NCBI GenBank assembly: GCA_051294375.1
Contig: CM119267.1
Span: 23,584,257-23,648,256 of the forward strand
Length of the DNA stretch: 64,000 nucleotides
Source of the DNA: Paraspadella gotoi
Taxonomy: Eukaryota > Chaetognatha
Direction: 5' to 3'
Shown: positions 25,352 through 38,600 of the stretch, piece by piece
How positions within the stretch are numbered: position 1 is the first letter of the stretch
Layout of the letters: each line of letters begins with the position of its first letter
Program-made: the position numbers and the translations under genes
Notes under the pieces: model-generated
Databases searched by the model: none
The model's input: only the letters and a program-made list of their open reading frames with translations
Told to the model about the DNA's origin: nothing

Positions 25352-25429
25352 ATGAACAACATTTGGCCGATGAGTACAATGAAGTCGCCGCTCGTCGCTC
25401 AGAAAGTGAAAAAGTCACGATCTCTCTCG
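25352..25429 (+). CDS. Candidate first coding exon, unknown protein
   Basis: An ATG in an A-rich context (CAAAAATGAAC) opens 26 codons that end exactly at a consensus donor (TCG then GTGAGTAA at 25430). The peptide starts MNNIWPMSTMKSPL and ends in a basic, serine-rich KVKKSRSLS, a sequence type common in cytoplasmic regulatory tails. It is not a signal peptide. I do not recognise the protein and found no convincing partner exon downstream before the N gap at 26076-26161. A chance ATG plus donor in AT-rich DNA is a real alternative. Confidence 0.3.
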
Positions 25430-26570
25430 GTGAGTAATTTCCATTATTAATTCAAATTTTTGTTAACGTCATCAATTTTCTTTACTTTGGTCGAAATTTT
25501 GTAAGTATGTAAAAGATTTTTATTTAAGGACATTTAAGGTCATTTTTAACTGGCCACCACGTGAAGCCTCAATTTGGAGCGAGGGTAACAATGTCTTTAT
25601 TCTGGGGAAACTTGTTTCGCTCTTTCGCTTCGCAATTGAGCGCGGGTAACAAAAGAACAGTTTGGGAAGGATTTGGCCGCGAGGTTCTGCCATCTCTCGT
25701 CGGGATTGAAGCTTTCTTGTCTTTTGTTCCTATAGGACCTACTACGGATTTTTAGAAATTTTTAGCTTTTATATCTAAGAAATATAAATTCGATATTTAA
25801 ATTTCGATATTGTTGAAAGAATTATTTAAAAAAAAAAATGATCAGAAAAAGAACTCGTTTCCCCGATCTTAATTTTAACACAATAACAATATTTCCAACT
25901 TTTTATCTTTAGCCTTAATTTTACAAATTCGTTATTCTCACTGAGAATCTCAGAACTTTTATTATCTTTCCTCTTTCCTTTTCTGTCTCCTCTTCCTTAT
26001 CATTCCCTCACACAGTTTCTTTATCCATCCTTTTAACCCGAGTTATCCTACTTTAAACTCCATTGGCATTGCATTNNNNNNNNNNNNNNNNNNNNNNNNN
26101 NNNNNNNNNNNNNNNNNNNNNNNNNNNNNNNNNNNNNNNNNNNNNNNNNNNNNNNNNNNNNACCGATTTTCGCCTCCCAAGTGATTTCATGATTCATAAT
26201 TTTTTTTAATGCGTTTGTACCCGGGGAAATTATAGGAGACGCTGATCAGAGTGGGCGTGGTGATGAGACGGAGGAGGAGGAGGAGGAGGAGGAGGAGGAG
26301 GAGGACGACGACGACGAGTACGATGACCACCAAAACGTCGTCTCCCAGGGGAGTTATTAGTTTGTTCCAAGTTATAAAAGTCACTCGAGTGAAAGAATAA
26401 AGAAACTGCAGTTTAATTTGTTAAAATTATTAAAAAACCTCAAAACAAATGTTTAGGTTAATTGCTAAAAAGTTCAAAAGGTTTAAAAGCTACGTTAAAT
26501 CCTCAAAGCATTATTTATAAAAAAAAAAGACAGTGTCGATTCCCGTCACTTTGCGCGTTTAGAAATTATT
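25430..26570. other. Spacer with one GC-richer open frame, N gap and GGA/GAC tract
   Basis: A 64-codon open stretch at 25561-25755 is less AT-rich than its surroundings but has no recognisable motif. An 86-N gap lies at 26076-26161. A GGA repeat passing into GAC occupies 26267-26318. Confidence 0.6.
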
Positions 26571-26578
26571 AAGCTCAG

Positions 26579-26672
26579 AGGCCCCGCCCGCGCATACAAT
26601 CAGCCATCTCGGCCCCGCCCGCGCATACAATCAGCTACTGTGCCTCTCGCCCGCGCTTTTTATGCAAATATT
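26579..26672 (+). promoter_or_regulatory. Possible promoter-like cluster: duplicated GC-box unit and octamer
   Basis: Two tandem copies of a ~32-bp unit (GGCCCCGCCCGCGCATACAA core, 26580-26605 and about 26611-26635) each contain a CCCCGCCC GC-box. A third CCCGCGC follows at 26650, then the octamer ATGCAAAT at 26661-26668 and, about 75 bp further on, a TC tract. It stands out from the AT-rich background, but no transcript or coding start can be tied to it. Confidence 0.3.
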
Positions 26673-26693
26673 TTTTTCTTTCCTTCGTTGCAG

Positions 26694-26698
<5 letters not shown>

Positions 26699-26735
<37 letters not shown>

Positions 26736-27060
26736 CGAATTCAGTTCAAACTCTCTGCTATCTCACGATCGCTCCATCTCCCCACGAGGACGGTCAGTTA
26801 TATCCCTGACAACCAAATCTCCGAATCATCGATTAAGTTGAATCTCCACGGCCAATCACCGCGGCCAATCACCACGGTCAATCACCAAATAGAATCGCTA
26901 CGCCGAATCACAACAGCGTATCACCATGGCGAATAACAGCGATTCACCACGGCTAATCACCCCGGCAAATCACCCAATCACCGCGGCCAATGACCGAATC
27001 ACCACGACCAGAAAGTTAGAGAGAATTTCTGTGACCAAAAGAAGAAAAAAAAATATCTTA
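26699..27060. repeat. TC tract and AATCACC minisatellite
   Basis: Pure TC 26699-26731, followed at about 26812-27010 by a degenerate 12-14 bp minisatellite with the core AATCACCGCGGCC, in which the final triplets vary (ACGGTC, ACGGCT, CCGGCA). Confidence 0.8.
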
Positions 27061-27595
27061 ATCGTTGATCGAAGTGGCCGCTAGAGGACGCGACGACTCG
27101 CCGGGGGCGAGGAAAATATTCAATATTCATTCGAGCAAAATATTGTGCATTTTACATGAAAATCACTAGAATATCTTAAAAGGACTTCTGTTTTTTTTTT
27201 CTTAAATAATTTTGTGAGAGATCTCTTTGATTTGATTCTTTTCTCTGACTAACAACTAGGAATGTCTGAGTCCTTTCTCTATCTTCTTCTGAGATCCTGA
27301 GCCTCTCTCCCCTTAGCTCTTACTTACCCCTTGTATCTACTATCACTATTTTTCTCTTCCCCCTCCTCCCTTCCTCTTTTCCCCCCTCCCTCCCCCCATA
27401 TTCCTCCACCAGTTATCTTCCAATTTTCTCTGCCCCAAGATAACAAAGTTTCTCCCAATAAAAAAAAAAGAAAAAAAAACCCACAACAAGTCTCCGTCTC
27501 GCCGCTCGTTAAGGGCTCACTCCTCCTCCTCCTCCTCCTCCTCTACTTACTCCTCCTCCTCCTTCCTTCGCATTTATGCCCTTTTTGACACTCTC

Positions 27596-27642
<47 letters not shown>

Positions 27643-28035
27643 AGTCTCTCTCTCTCTTTCCCTCTCGCTCAATCTCTTCCCCTTCTTCCCCTTCTCTTTC
27701 TTATTCTTATTTCCCTTTCTTTTCTTTCCTTTCCTGTCTTTTCCTTTTTTTCATTTTTTTTATTTCCTTTCCTTTCCTTTCCCTTCCTTACTCTTTCATT
27801 CCTTCGCCTTCTCTATCTCTCCCATCACGTTCTACTATACCTCCTTCTCTCTCTCCCTGCTTCCACTTTTCTTCTCCTCCTCCTCTTCCTCCTTCTTCCT
27901 CTTCCTCCCTCCTTCTCGCCTCAGTAGTCACTTTTGATAGTCAGTGCTCGGCTCAAGGGGAAAGGAAAGTGTCTGGTCATCAGTTGAGACTTTGACGCTG
28001 AAAAATCCAGGAATGGGACGAGGAAGAGGAGGAGA

Positions 28036-28066
<31 letters not shown>

Positions 28067-28330
28067 TAGGGAGAGAAAGAGAGAGAGAGGGAGAGAAAGA
28101 GAGAGAGAAAAACAGAAACAGAGATCGATGGAACATAGAAGACAAAGACAAAAATAAAAGGAAAAGGAGACAAAGAAAAAAAATAGGAAAAGAAATGAAA
28201 GATCAAGAATAAATAGAAAGAAAGAACTCAGAAGAGAAGGGGAAGTAGAAAGAATAAAAGGAGAGAACAAAGATGTGAATAGAGCAATAATATGAAGACT
28301 TTTCGAGCTTCTTCTGTGATTAAAGCATTA
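27061..28330. repeat. Pyrimidine-rich then purine-rich low-complexity block
   Basis: C/T-rich sequence 27300-27930 with CTC (27517-27567) and TC (27590-27650) tracts, then a G/A-rich block 28010-28260 with GA 28035-28112. The short stretch 27920-28010 between them is non-repetitive but carries no recognisable coding motif. Confidence 0.8.
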
Positions 28331-30550
28331 AAGCGGGAAAGCGTGCAATGGCCGAAAGCGGGCAATGGCATCTAGAAAGTGGTCAATGGCAATATTGCGA
28401 GCTAGTTATCATTCAGATTCAAAGTTAAATAAATAAAACTGGCACAATTTGTTTAACGTATCACTATAAAGGGACAGCTTCTACTTCAGCCCTGTAATGC
28501 ACATTTCCTTCAAACGGCCACTGGACCTTTCGACCGCGTGACCCGCGAATTAACGAGAAAAAAATGCGTCGGTAGTTTGGGGACTCGAGACCGAGATGGA
28601 GTCGTTTCGTTAATGCGCGACTCGGGCCGTTAATGCCCGGGTCGGGCCGTTAATGCGCGGGTCGGGCCCGATTGAGAGGGAGTGAAAGTGAGAGAGGAGA
28701 GAGAGAAAAAATTTTTTTTTTCTGTTTAAATGTGAGAACGCGCAGTTACAAGTGGCTGCAATTGTTTTCCGCATTTCTTCGGTTTTCAAGCTTGAGTCAA
28801 GTATAAGGAATTGTGAATGAAGCCCGGAACGAGCATAATGAATAGTGAATGACGACCGGAAGGAAGAAATAACTGAGAGTGAATGTTTACTGAAATGAGA
28901 GCAATGAATGTCGGATGAGAAATGAAGCGCTGCCTCCGGAATGAGAATAATTAATTGAGACTGTCGACTGCAGATGTCGTAATGAATCGCGTGTGAAGAA
29001 AGAAAAACAAATGACGTCTCGTTTTTCGTGAGAAAAAAATATTTTGTTTTGATGTTGTATTTTTTTAATTTTTATTCTCGGCTTGAGACTATTACAAATG
29101 GTAAACGTTTCCTAGAAAATAAAAAAAATTACAACATAGCGTTAGAAATTCGGGCGCCAATTTATTCAAAATAAAAAAAAGCTGAGAAAAGGTCTTTGAA
29201 TAAAAGTCTAAACGAGAATTTTCGAATCTTTAATGAATTCAACTTCTGCAGTGAAAAGATAAGAAATGAAAACAAAAAAACAACAAGAATCAAACGCGAA
29301 GAAGCAAAATAAATAAGGAATTAAAAAGAATTAAGATATAAAGTAAACAAAAATAAACAGAAGAGAAAAAAGATAAGTTTAAAAAAAATTTGAAAAAAAA
29401 ACAGACGACAAGAAATAAGGAAAAAGTGAAGGAAAAGATCTCGAAGGAAAATTTAAATACAAATATGGCGTGAATTGTGTGAACTGTGAAATTGCGTGAA
29501 AAAATGAAAAAAAATAATGTGAATTAGAAAAAGGATTAGGGCGTCTGAAGTCTGAAGTCTTCCTTAGCCGTCCTCGCCTGCAATGAAGGCAGGCTTGGCC
29601 TAAGCCCAAGCCCAAGCCTTGGGGGATTTTCCAGCTCCCCCCCTCGAAAAGACGGTTGACGTCCCTTTTCACTCTTGTGTACTTTTCTAGCTGGGATCGA
29701 TCCTGGAACCTAACGATTCCGATAGCAACATAAAATACTTAAGTCTTTAGAGGCATGTATCCTTGTGACTTTGTCATTTTCTCTCGCTGACTCCTTTCCT
29801 CCTTTTTTTTTCTCATTGACAAAGGGTCATTCAAATCAACTTTGGCTAAGGGAGTTATTGTAGTCATGTAGTCATGTCATGTCATGTAGTCATGTAATCA
29901 CAAGGAAATACACGTAAAAATAAAGTCACCACGGCACAACACATTGGATAAACCGATCTTGTTTTTAAGTCTCTCAATTTTTGCTGTTATCTTCATCCTT
30001 TACTTTATTTAACTTTTTTTAATTTCTCGATTTCCTGTTACATTCTCACTCTCTCCCTCTCACATATTTCTAACCTTACCTTTCCTTTCTTCTTTCCCTT
30101 TTCCCTGCGTCTTAACGATTTCCCGATTTCAAACGAGCTTCCCTTTTTACGACGACGCTAAGCGTGAACGAGTAAGACGACAACGAAAACGACGACGACG
30201 ACAACGACGACAATAATAACGACGACGAAAATACGACGACGACGACAACGACAATAACGACGACGACAATAACGACGCCAAAAAGTAACGCCGCGCTGCT
30301 CTTCGACCCTCAAGGTCTCAGGATCGAATCTGGTCGTTGACTTTTTTCACGTCGTTGAAATTTAAAGCGGGACGGTGACTGATCGATGTACAATGTGCAA
30401 TGCAAAGTGTGACACTCACGTGACATTTATTTCGGTTTCACTGTGAGAGAAACAAGAGAGAAACCTTGAATCTTTGTCGGAGGCAACGCAATAGTTTTTG
30501 TCCATCAGCGAGAATTTGTTGGAATTGACGAGAGATGCGAGAAGTATGTT
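28331..30550. other. Spacer with short GC-rich tandem repeats
   Basis: Degenerate AAAGCGGGCAATGGC repeats at 28330-28392 and a ~20-bp GC-rich unit (GGGTCGGGCCGTTAATGCGC) repeated about three times at 28610-28675. GTCATGTA repeats lie at 29865-29900 and GAC/AAC/AAT trinucleotides at 30180-30290. The rest is AT-rich. The minus-strand frame 29379-29672 has no recognisable domain. Confidence 0.7.
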
Positions 30551-30552
30551 TA

Positions 30553-31050
30553 AGAACGGGAGAGAGAGAGAGAGAGAGAGAGAAGAGAGAGCGAGGTAGG
30601 AGAGAGAAAGAGGCGAGAGAGAGAGAGAGAGAAGAGAGAGATGAGAGAGCTATCAATTCGCCCTGGGGAATCTTCTATCTCCAAGAGAAATGTCCGCACA
30701 AACCGCGATTCCGATGGAGGATCGAACGGACGGACGGACGGATGGACGGACGGATGGACGGACGGACGGATGGACGGACGGACGGACGGACGGACGGACG
30801 GACGGAAGGACGAACGGACAGATGGACAGTAAAGATGTCATGAGGGTGTTTATATTTTTTTGATGTTAAATTAAAATAAGATTTACGTTAACCTATTGGC
30901 AAAATGCGTTTTAGGAATAAATTCCAAAAAGAATTGCACATATGTAGCAAATTGTGCAATTGCGCAACAGGAACGCCTAAACAACCGAAAGAAAGAAAAT
31001 CACATGATTCGACTTCATCCTTAATCTTAGAGAGATTGGATTGATTCCTT

Positions 31051-31107
<57 letters not shown>

Positions 31108-31203
31108 GAGTTTATCTCGGAAAATCAAAGGATTGCGAGATTTTCTTTCTGGCACCGGAAGGCCAAAGCATTTCCTTCTTTATATAGTTTAAATGGTTTG
31201 GGT

Positions 31204-31282
<79 letters not shown>

Positions 31283-31310
31283 CTCTCCTCCCTCTCACTC
31301 CCCTCTCAAG
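30553..31310. repeat. GA tract, GGAC/GGAT tetranucleotide array, GA and TC tracts
   Basis: GA tract 30553-30650, a tetranucleotide array of GGAC with interspersed GGAT at 30727-30825, GA tract 31052-31110, and TC tract 31205-31305. Frames over the tetranucleotide array give DGRT/SVRP repeats and are not genes. Confidence 0.9.
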
Positions 31311-32681
31311 TCTCCTTAACGCGCCTCCAGGAAAAAGCTTGGGATCGCTAAAGCGGCGGCCACTTGGGTCGTTCGCTTCTGATGTCATGGGACGACGACC
31401 CACGACGACGATGATAACGACGACGTGATGCCTCGTTTTCGCGAGAAATCGACCATCTCGCAAATGCGACACCGTTGGGAGCGGGAGGATTTACGCAACG
31501 TAAACAAGGGAAAACGTTTTCCTTAATCCCTTTTCCCAAACGAGACGGGAGAATCGTTTAGCACAAAATATTTATTTCGAAATTAAAACCAAAATCTAAA
31601 TAATTTTTTTTTCTTGATTTTTTCAAAAAAAAGAAGCTCTGTATGGCTACTTAAAAATCGTTAAAGTACCAAGTTTAATACAATTTTGGACTTTCGCGTT
31701 GATATAAAATGTCAATTAACTAATAACTATTAGATCGAAACAATTCCGACATGTTGCTCTCTCTCGTGATTCAAATCGTTTTTTTTAATAAATGAAAAAA
31801 AACTATATAAATTTTTCCGACCTATAAACCGTGAGGATTTTATTCAATTCAGCCCCGCGCATTTCAGAATCTAACTTCCTCCACTGAATCTTAATTCAAT
31901 TTCTGAATTCAAACGAAAAAACGAATCAGAAATCTGATGATCGAGAAAAAACAAAAGACAAAAAACAAAAAGAAAATAAACAAAGTCTGAGTGAGTCACA
32001 CGAGAACGCGACCGAACCACGACCCCGACCGACGACGATTAGTCGATTTCCAAATGAAGAAAACGCAGAAGGTGAAAAGAAATTAAGAAGGGGGGAGATT
32101 AGTAGTTGTCGTTGTTGTCGTTGACGTCGTCATCGTCGTCATCGTTGTTGTCGTCGTCGTTATCGTCGTCATCATCGTCGTCGTCTTCGTCCTAGTCGTC
32201 ATCGTCGTCGTCATCATCGTCGTCGTCGTCGTCGTCGTCGTCGATACCATTCTTCATCTCTTCCATAAGATTCTTTACTACCTCCTGTCATGTTTGTTTG
32301 TTGATGATGATTGTACTGAATCAACCTCGTTGTATTCGAATAAAATCGCATATATATAATGTAATGTCGAGAACCTTACCTTTCCAGTCACTCCGCCTAA
32401 ACCTTTTATGTCCTTACCTTTCCTTACCTTACTCTTTCGCCAACCTCATGGCTTAACTCACTTAAGCTTAATCGTTGGCTCACAATAGACTCACAGTTTC
32501 ACTTTTCTGTTGCTGACGTGAGGATTGTGATATTTATGACGATGACATGATAACGATGATGATAATGATGATGATGATATGATGATTATGATAAAGACGA
32601 TAGACAGGATAACGATGATGGTTATAGTGATATCATGACATGATTATGATAATTACGAGGATGCCGGCGACGGCGACGATT

Positions 32682-32754
<73 letters not shown>

Positions 32755-32881
32755 CGCTAGAATTGACGTCTACGTAGACTGACGATGACGACGACGAAAA
32801 CAAAGACGAAAACGAAGAATAAAAGCGGGAAAAGAAATCTGGCGCTAAATCTGAACATACGAGTGTTATGACAATTCTGGA

Positions 32882-32954
<73 letters not shown>

Positions 32955-33163
32955 CAACCATTTTCCTTGACGACGCGAAGGGCAACGAGTGTTTTCCCGA
33001 CTTTGGACTCAGTTCACGACGTAAATCTATTTCCAGCCGCCAGAGGGCAAAGCGTCGATGATGAGGACGACGACGACGACGACGTCAACGCCAGCGGCGA
33101 ATTGTTATGGCGGCGAAATAACGTGTCGAAGAAAGGCGGTTTTGGGTCACGATGGATAAGAAA

Positions 33164-33227
<64 letters not shown>

Positions 33228-33240
33228 AATAAGAATATGG
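31311..33240. repeat. Spacer with TCG, GAT and GAC arrays
   Basis: Degenerate GTC/TCG array 32103-32245, GAT-rich 32524-32755 with a pure GAT run from about 32675, a pure GAC run 32880-32953, and a GA run 33169-33225. Poly-Ser and poly-Arg frames here are shadows of the GAC run. 31311-32100 is mixed spacer without gene signal. Confidence 0.85.
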
Positions 33241-33885
33241 GTTTATCTATATTTATGTACATATTGGTTAAGGTCATTGATAAATCTATGTACATAAACA
33301 ATTTATTTTCATATTAATTAACAATTCTTTTCCCCTTCTCTTCTTTTCGACTTATCACTTTCTCATGGATACGAAAAAACCATCAGGTAAGTTAATTTTC
33401 AATCTAACTAATTTTGATTTCATTGTTTTACTATGTTCTCACACTGTTCTATGTTAAGAAAATCTTANNNNNNNNNNNNNNNNNNNNNNNNNCTTAAGTG
33501 CTCAAGTCGCATGATCTTTTGTATAATAAATATTCTCTTCCACGAAAATATATTGTAAATCTGGAGAAAAAGAATGGAAAAAAAAGAGAAAAAATAAGCT
33601 CAAAAAAAAAGGAAAAAAGAGAAAAACGAAAAAGTAAATCGGACGGAAAAGAAGAAGACCCTGGGAACTGGCTAAAGGGCTGAAAAAGAGAAGACCAAAC
33701 TCTCAAGAGACTCGTTTCGTCTCTCTTCTCTTCTCTCTCTCTGTCTCCTCTCTCTCTCTCTCTCTCTCTCGTCTTCTGATCTTCACTACTCAGCATCACT
33801 TTATTTTCTCCAATGCATTTGTATCCAAAATCTATTTCTCATTTTGCGTCATGCAGCTGATAATGACTCTCTCTCTCTCTCTCCG

Positions 33886-33918
<33 letters not shown>

Positions 33919-34370
33919 GTCTCTCTCTCTCTCTCTCTCTCTTCTACTCCCTCTCTCTCTCTCTCTCTATCTCTTTGATTTTCAGACCACTACTATTCAT
34001 CTTACTCCTACTTCAAAAAGCTTCCATTTCTATCTCTCTCTTTCTCTTTGATTTCGACCACTATATCATCTTACTCTACTTCAAAAGCTTCCATTTCTTT
34101 CCTTGGAAATTGGAATACATATGCAAAGCTGCACATCTCTATCTCTAATTTTCTCTCTCACACACTTATTTTTTTCAGTTCTACAAGCTTAATCGGTAAA
34201 GAGTAAATGTAGTTAATTTTAATCTCCAATTAAATGTTAATGATCCGCGTTACAATCGCTACATTAAAAGCTGTTCTTTTGTTAAAAATACAATCATTCG
34301 ACGTATTATTGATTCTTATTACAGACTTATAAACATTCAAAAATATATTTTCAAGAAACTGAATTTAGAT
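33241..34370. repeat. 25-N gap, TC tracts and a ~75-bp local duplication
   Basis: The 25-N gap is 33468-33492. TC tracts occupy 33716-33770 and 33866-33970. A block starting TCTCTTTGATTTTCAGACCA at about 33968-34035 is repeated with indels at about 34046-34102, ending in the same CTTCCATTTCT. Confidence 0.8.
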
Positions 34371-34424
<54 letters not shown>

Positions 34425-35599
34425 AGTGAGAGAACAAGACGAGAGAGACAGAGAGTTTAAACGACATCACTTGACAAAATGTATTTATAAAATTCTCAAA
34501 CTTTGGCGTCGCCAAATAACAATGATAATTTTGATAACAATAAAAAAATCCGGGATGCGAACTGAAGGCGATTGTCATATGAATGTGAAAACAATTTCGT
34601 TGTTGACGTCAGTGAGAAAAATCGTGAATCTCAAATCACTCACATAAATTTTTTTTAGATTTTTTTCATACAAGAAAAAAAAATCAGAAAGAAGACGATA
34701 TATTCTCTCAAAACGACATGGCTCGCACACTGGCCGCAGTGTGCGCTCCATATCGCACGCACAGTGGGCAATTCGTGGCGAGATTGACAAGCGCTGGTTT
34801 ATTTTTTTTCTTCGCTCTGAAAGAAAGAAAGAGGGCAGGAGTGAGGTGAGGGGGGGGAGGTGAAAAAGAGAGGGGGGAGGAGAGAGAGATTTCGTCGTGA
34901 CTACAAATGGCAGCCATTCAAAGGCCAAAACATATTTCCATGACGAGATGGAGGGATGAGGAAGAGGAGGAAGAGGAAGAGGAAGAGGAAAGGAGGAAGA
35001 GGAGGAGGAGAAGGTAGAAGAAGAAAAAAGTAAAAAAATTTTAAGGGGACGAATGGAATCAGATTTTCATTTTTGATTTGAAGCGAATCTTTTTTATTTA
35101 GATTTTAAATTTAGAAATTTGGATTTTGACTTTATGTTCTAGATTTTTAGATTTTTAGATTTTTAGATTTTTAGATTTTTAGAGTTTTAGATTTTTAGAT
35201 TTTTAGATTTTAGATTTTAGATTTTTAAATTTTAAGATTTTTAGATTTTAGATTTTTAGATTTTTAGATTTTTAGATTTTTAGATTTTTAGATTTTTAGA
35301 TTTTTAGATTTTAGATGTTAGATTTTAGATTATAGATATTTTATTTTTGAAATATGAGTTTTGTTTTATATTCGGAAGTAAATAGGACAAACTGGAATTT
35401 ATAAGTTTTTTTTGCCTGAATTTTAGCTGAAAAAAGATATTTTGTTGTGTTTATGTGAAAAAAATAGAGATTCCTCTTAAAATTGAGCTTGTGAGTCTAA
35501 TTTTCTATCTGTATCATTTCACAGCCTCTTTTTATTGGAAAGGCGTTAATCGAATTTTCGATTTGTTCCGTGGATCGCGAAAGATAGGAAGGGAGAGAG
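34371..35599. repeat. GA tract, GGA tract and TTTTTAGA array
   Basis: GA 34375-34422, GGA-rich 34950-35025, and an 8-bp array of TTTTTAGA with shortened units at about 35100-35335. The remainder is AT-rich and no gene was seen. Confidence 0.85.
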
Positions 35600-35624
35600 N
35601 NNNNNNNNNNNNNNNNNNNNNNNN
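35600..35624. other. Assembly gap, 25 N
   Basis: Exactly 25 N, at the left edge of the degraded tandem-repeat region. Confidence 0.98.
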
Positions 35625-38600
35625 CAGGGGTGCGGATAACGACTGGAAGAGTCTTTAATTGAAAGAAGATTCAGGGCAGAAGGATGTGTAGGAGATAGGA
35701 GGGCAGGAACGGAAGGGGAGAAGGAGGCAGGAGGCGTTAACTGGAGGAGGAAGTCGTGTATGAAGATGAGAGGAGAGAAGAGATACGGATATACGTCACC
35801 CAATGAGAAAATTTAAGAAGATCGTCTGTTAAGAGAACTCGATAGAAACGGCGGCCGAGCGCGAGATTGATGTGGGAAAGCGGATGACGGAGATGTCCGA
35901 CTCTGGTCGACCTGGCGGAAGACCTACGTCTTTTGCGTCGGAGATTGGGGAGTCAATAATAGTGGTGAGGGAGATTAGGGATTTAAACGGAAGGGGATGG
36001 GTTGGGTGGATGCCGAAGGAAGGTTGGCATTGGTAGAAGTAGGTGTAGGGTTAAAAGTGGGAGGTAGGGTAGGGATTGGGCGGGCAGATCGTGGGATGGA
36101 AAGGAGGTCAAATAGAGCATGGGGAGTTTCTCGACCTGAGAGGGGGATCCTAATATAATTGAATATATGAAAAAAAAGAAATCAGTCACGGAGAAAAAGT
36201 ATAAATAGGAGGTGAAAAATAGAGGTGACGTGATTTGAGAAAAGACAGGAGAACCCCGATATAATAAGCGCAAGTGAGAGAAAAAGTGTAGGAAATATAT
36301 TCCTTAAAATGGATTAAAAAAAATTTAACCAGAATATGTGTATAGAAGGAAGAATTATAAAAATATAGAGGAAATACGTAATGTGTAAAGAAATTGGCAA
36401 AGCAAAGGAGTTCAGTTAATTACCTGAGGAGTCTTTAAGAAAATATTAATAAATTGGAGCAAGATAATGTGTTAGAGAGAATAAAGATTAGAACAGAATC
36501 AAAATTAAGAACACCCGTTAAAAATTTAAGAGGACACCTCTCACAAACGTGATAAAAGAGAAGTTAAAAGAAGTTAGACCAGAATAGAATGAAAATACTT
36601 TAAGTGGGAGGTTACTTTATTAGAGTGAATAAAAAATATACTAGTAACAAAAAAAGATGATAGAGAGAATAATAAGAACAGACAGGAAAAGAGGAAGAGG
36701 CGGACGAGCGAGGAAAACGGAAACTGCGGAGAAAACAGATTGGTTCGAAACCTTTGGACTGCAGGGACAAGCAGGGGAGCCCAAGTTAACCCACTAGTGA
36801 TGCAGGTCTTTTTTGGAAAGAAATCAGGCCTTGGAATGTATGGTGTGAGTGAATAACTAAAGCGTGTAACGGAGAGTATGAACCATGAGATCCCTCTCAC
36901 GCTGGTGAGTATCCTTTTTTTGAAAATGTTGAATGTGCCGACGTGGTAGTAGAGGCATGGGGTATCTAGGTGGTACGTGATAGGACAAGAGCAGCTTCTC
37001 TCTCTCGTGCCCGTAACACCCTGTGAGGTATTCTCCGATATTCTCGGTTCTTCGGATGTAGCGACTCGTGCTAGCAAACTCTGGAGGTCTCCAGCGTCTG
37101 CTCCTCTACTTCGTCTCCGGTCGTCTCCTCTCTTTTTTTGCCAAACATTAAATATATATTTTTAGTGCCCTATCGATTTGTGTTGTAGCGGTTCATGTAT
37201 ATTATTAGCTATGTCCGGACCGGGTATGTTTTAGAGGCCGCCAAGGAAGGCAAGAGTTTAACCTTGGGAGGTCCCTTAGTCGTGAAACGAGATTCCTTAT
37301 GTGGCATCTCCAAATATGATACGGCAAAGAAAAAAGTATAGGCGTTGGAGAGAATCTCCGGAGTTACAACGGAGGAAGGAGCCAGGGCGTCCTAACCTTG
37401 GAGGTCTTGGGATTAGCATGCGATGTTAACAAAGATTTGCGGCAGGCCCAAGTAGTTGATCTGAACAGAGAAGGAACGCTCACAAGTCCGCAAACTAGGT
37501 TATATGAAAGGTAACTTTTTTTAGTGAATACTCACAAGAGACAAGGACTGCGTTTTAAAAAAGTTTAAGTAGAGTGTCCCGATTAGCGATATAGATATAT
37601 TGTCTGTTCAATCTCTCTGTGAGTTTTTAGTCTTTGTTTCACTGTCTTTTATGTATATTTATATCATTGTCAGGTCTCTCTCCATGTTCGTGTTTTGTTT
37701 AGTAGATAGTCCTTCCTGCTCGGACCGCATTTGTGGTATAGGTAGCCTTACCGATGCGCTTGTATTCAACACTGTGCACGTGCCCTGATTATTCTTTCGG
37801 CTTCCACGTTTCGTGAGCTGAGATTGTTGACCGGTATCCGGAATGGTAGCAGCTTACGCGTGGTCTGTATCACTGAGGTCTCTCCTCTCTGTAATAAAAT
37901 ATTCCCTAATTGAGCGGCTTCAGGAGATAGCGTTCCCGCATCCGGTTAGGTTAATGAGAAGCAGATCCATACCTGCGTGTGTCGTCTTTTTTTGATATAT
38001 ATCAATTCCAACGTGTGTCTTGTCGTTATGTACCGTTCTTGGCTGTTTGCTAACGTAATGCGCATTCGCGTATCCGTCTGAATTTCTGCGCCCTTTGGCC
38101 TCCACTAATCTCTCCTCGCAGGCCTTCTTTTGTCACCTAATCAGTCCTTAAACGCCCAAGTCGTGGTGACCGGATGATACAAAGGGAAGAACCGAGAATG
38201 CGCCAAGAGCGGTGCGACTTTCGAGAATGGTCTCGTATTGCTGGTACGCAAGAAATCAGTCAAGAAGTGTGAGAGGCGAGAATAGGCGAGGATTGATGAG
38301 GGGAAGGGCCAAGGGAGGGATGTGAACGTGAGGAGGATCGATTTGAAAATCAGGCACAGAGTGGATAGGGAAGATTAAGAAGCCAGCACGGAGAGAGGAG
38401 GACGAGGAGCGACGTAGATAACCTTGGAGAGAGATCTTTTTGAAGAGTAGAGGAGTCCAAGTGGTAGGAGTAATAGGCGGATACTGGAGAAATGATGAGC
38501 AGTATAGTCAGTCTCGGGAGTATTATATGAAATCCAGCAGTGTAGTAGGAGATTGGACCGGTATTCATGAGGAAGGATGCAGGGGTGCGTTATAATACCA

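Noticed and set aside
30641-30843. DGRTDGRT repeat protein
   Set aside because: Direct translation of a GGAC/GGAT tetranucleotide array.
36574-37077. 167-codon minus-strand frame in the noisy region
   Set aside because: Lies in degraded tandem-repeat sequence, has no recognisable motif and overlaps satellite fragments.
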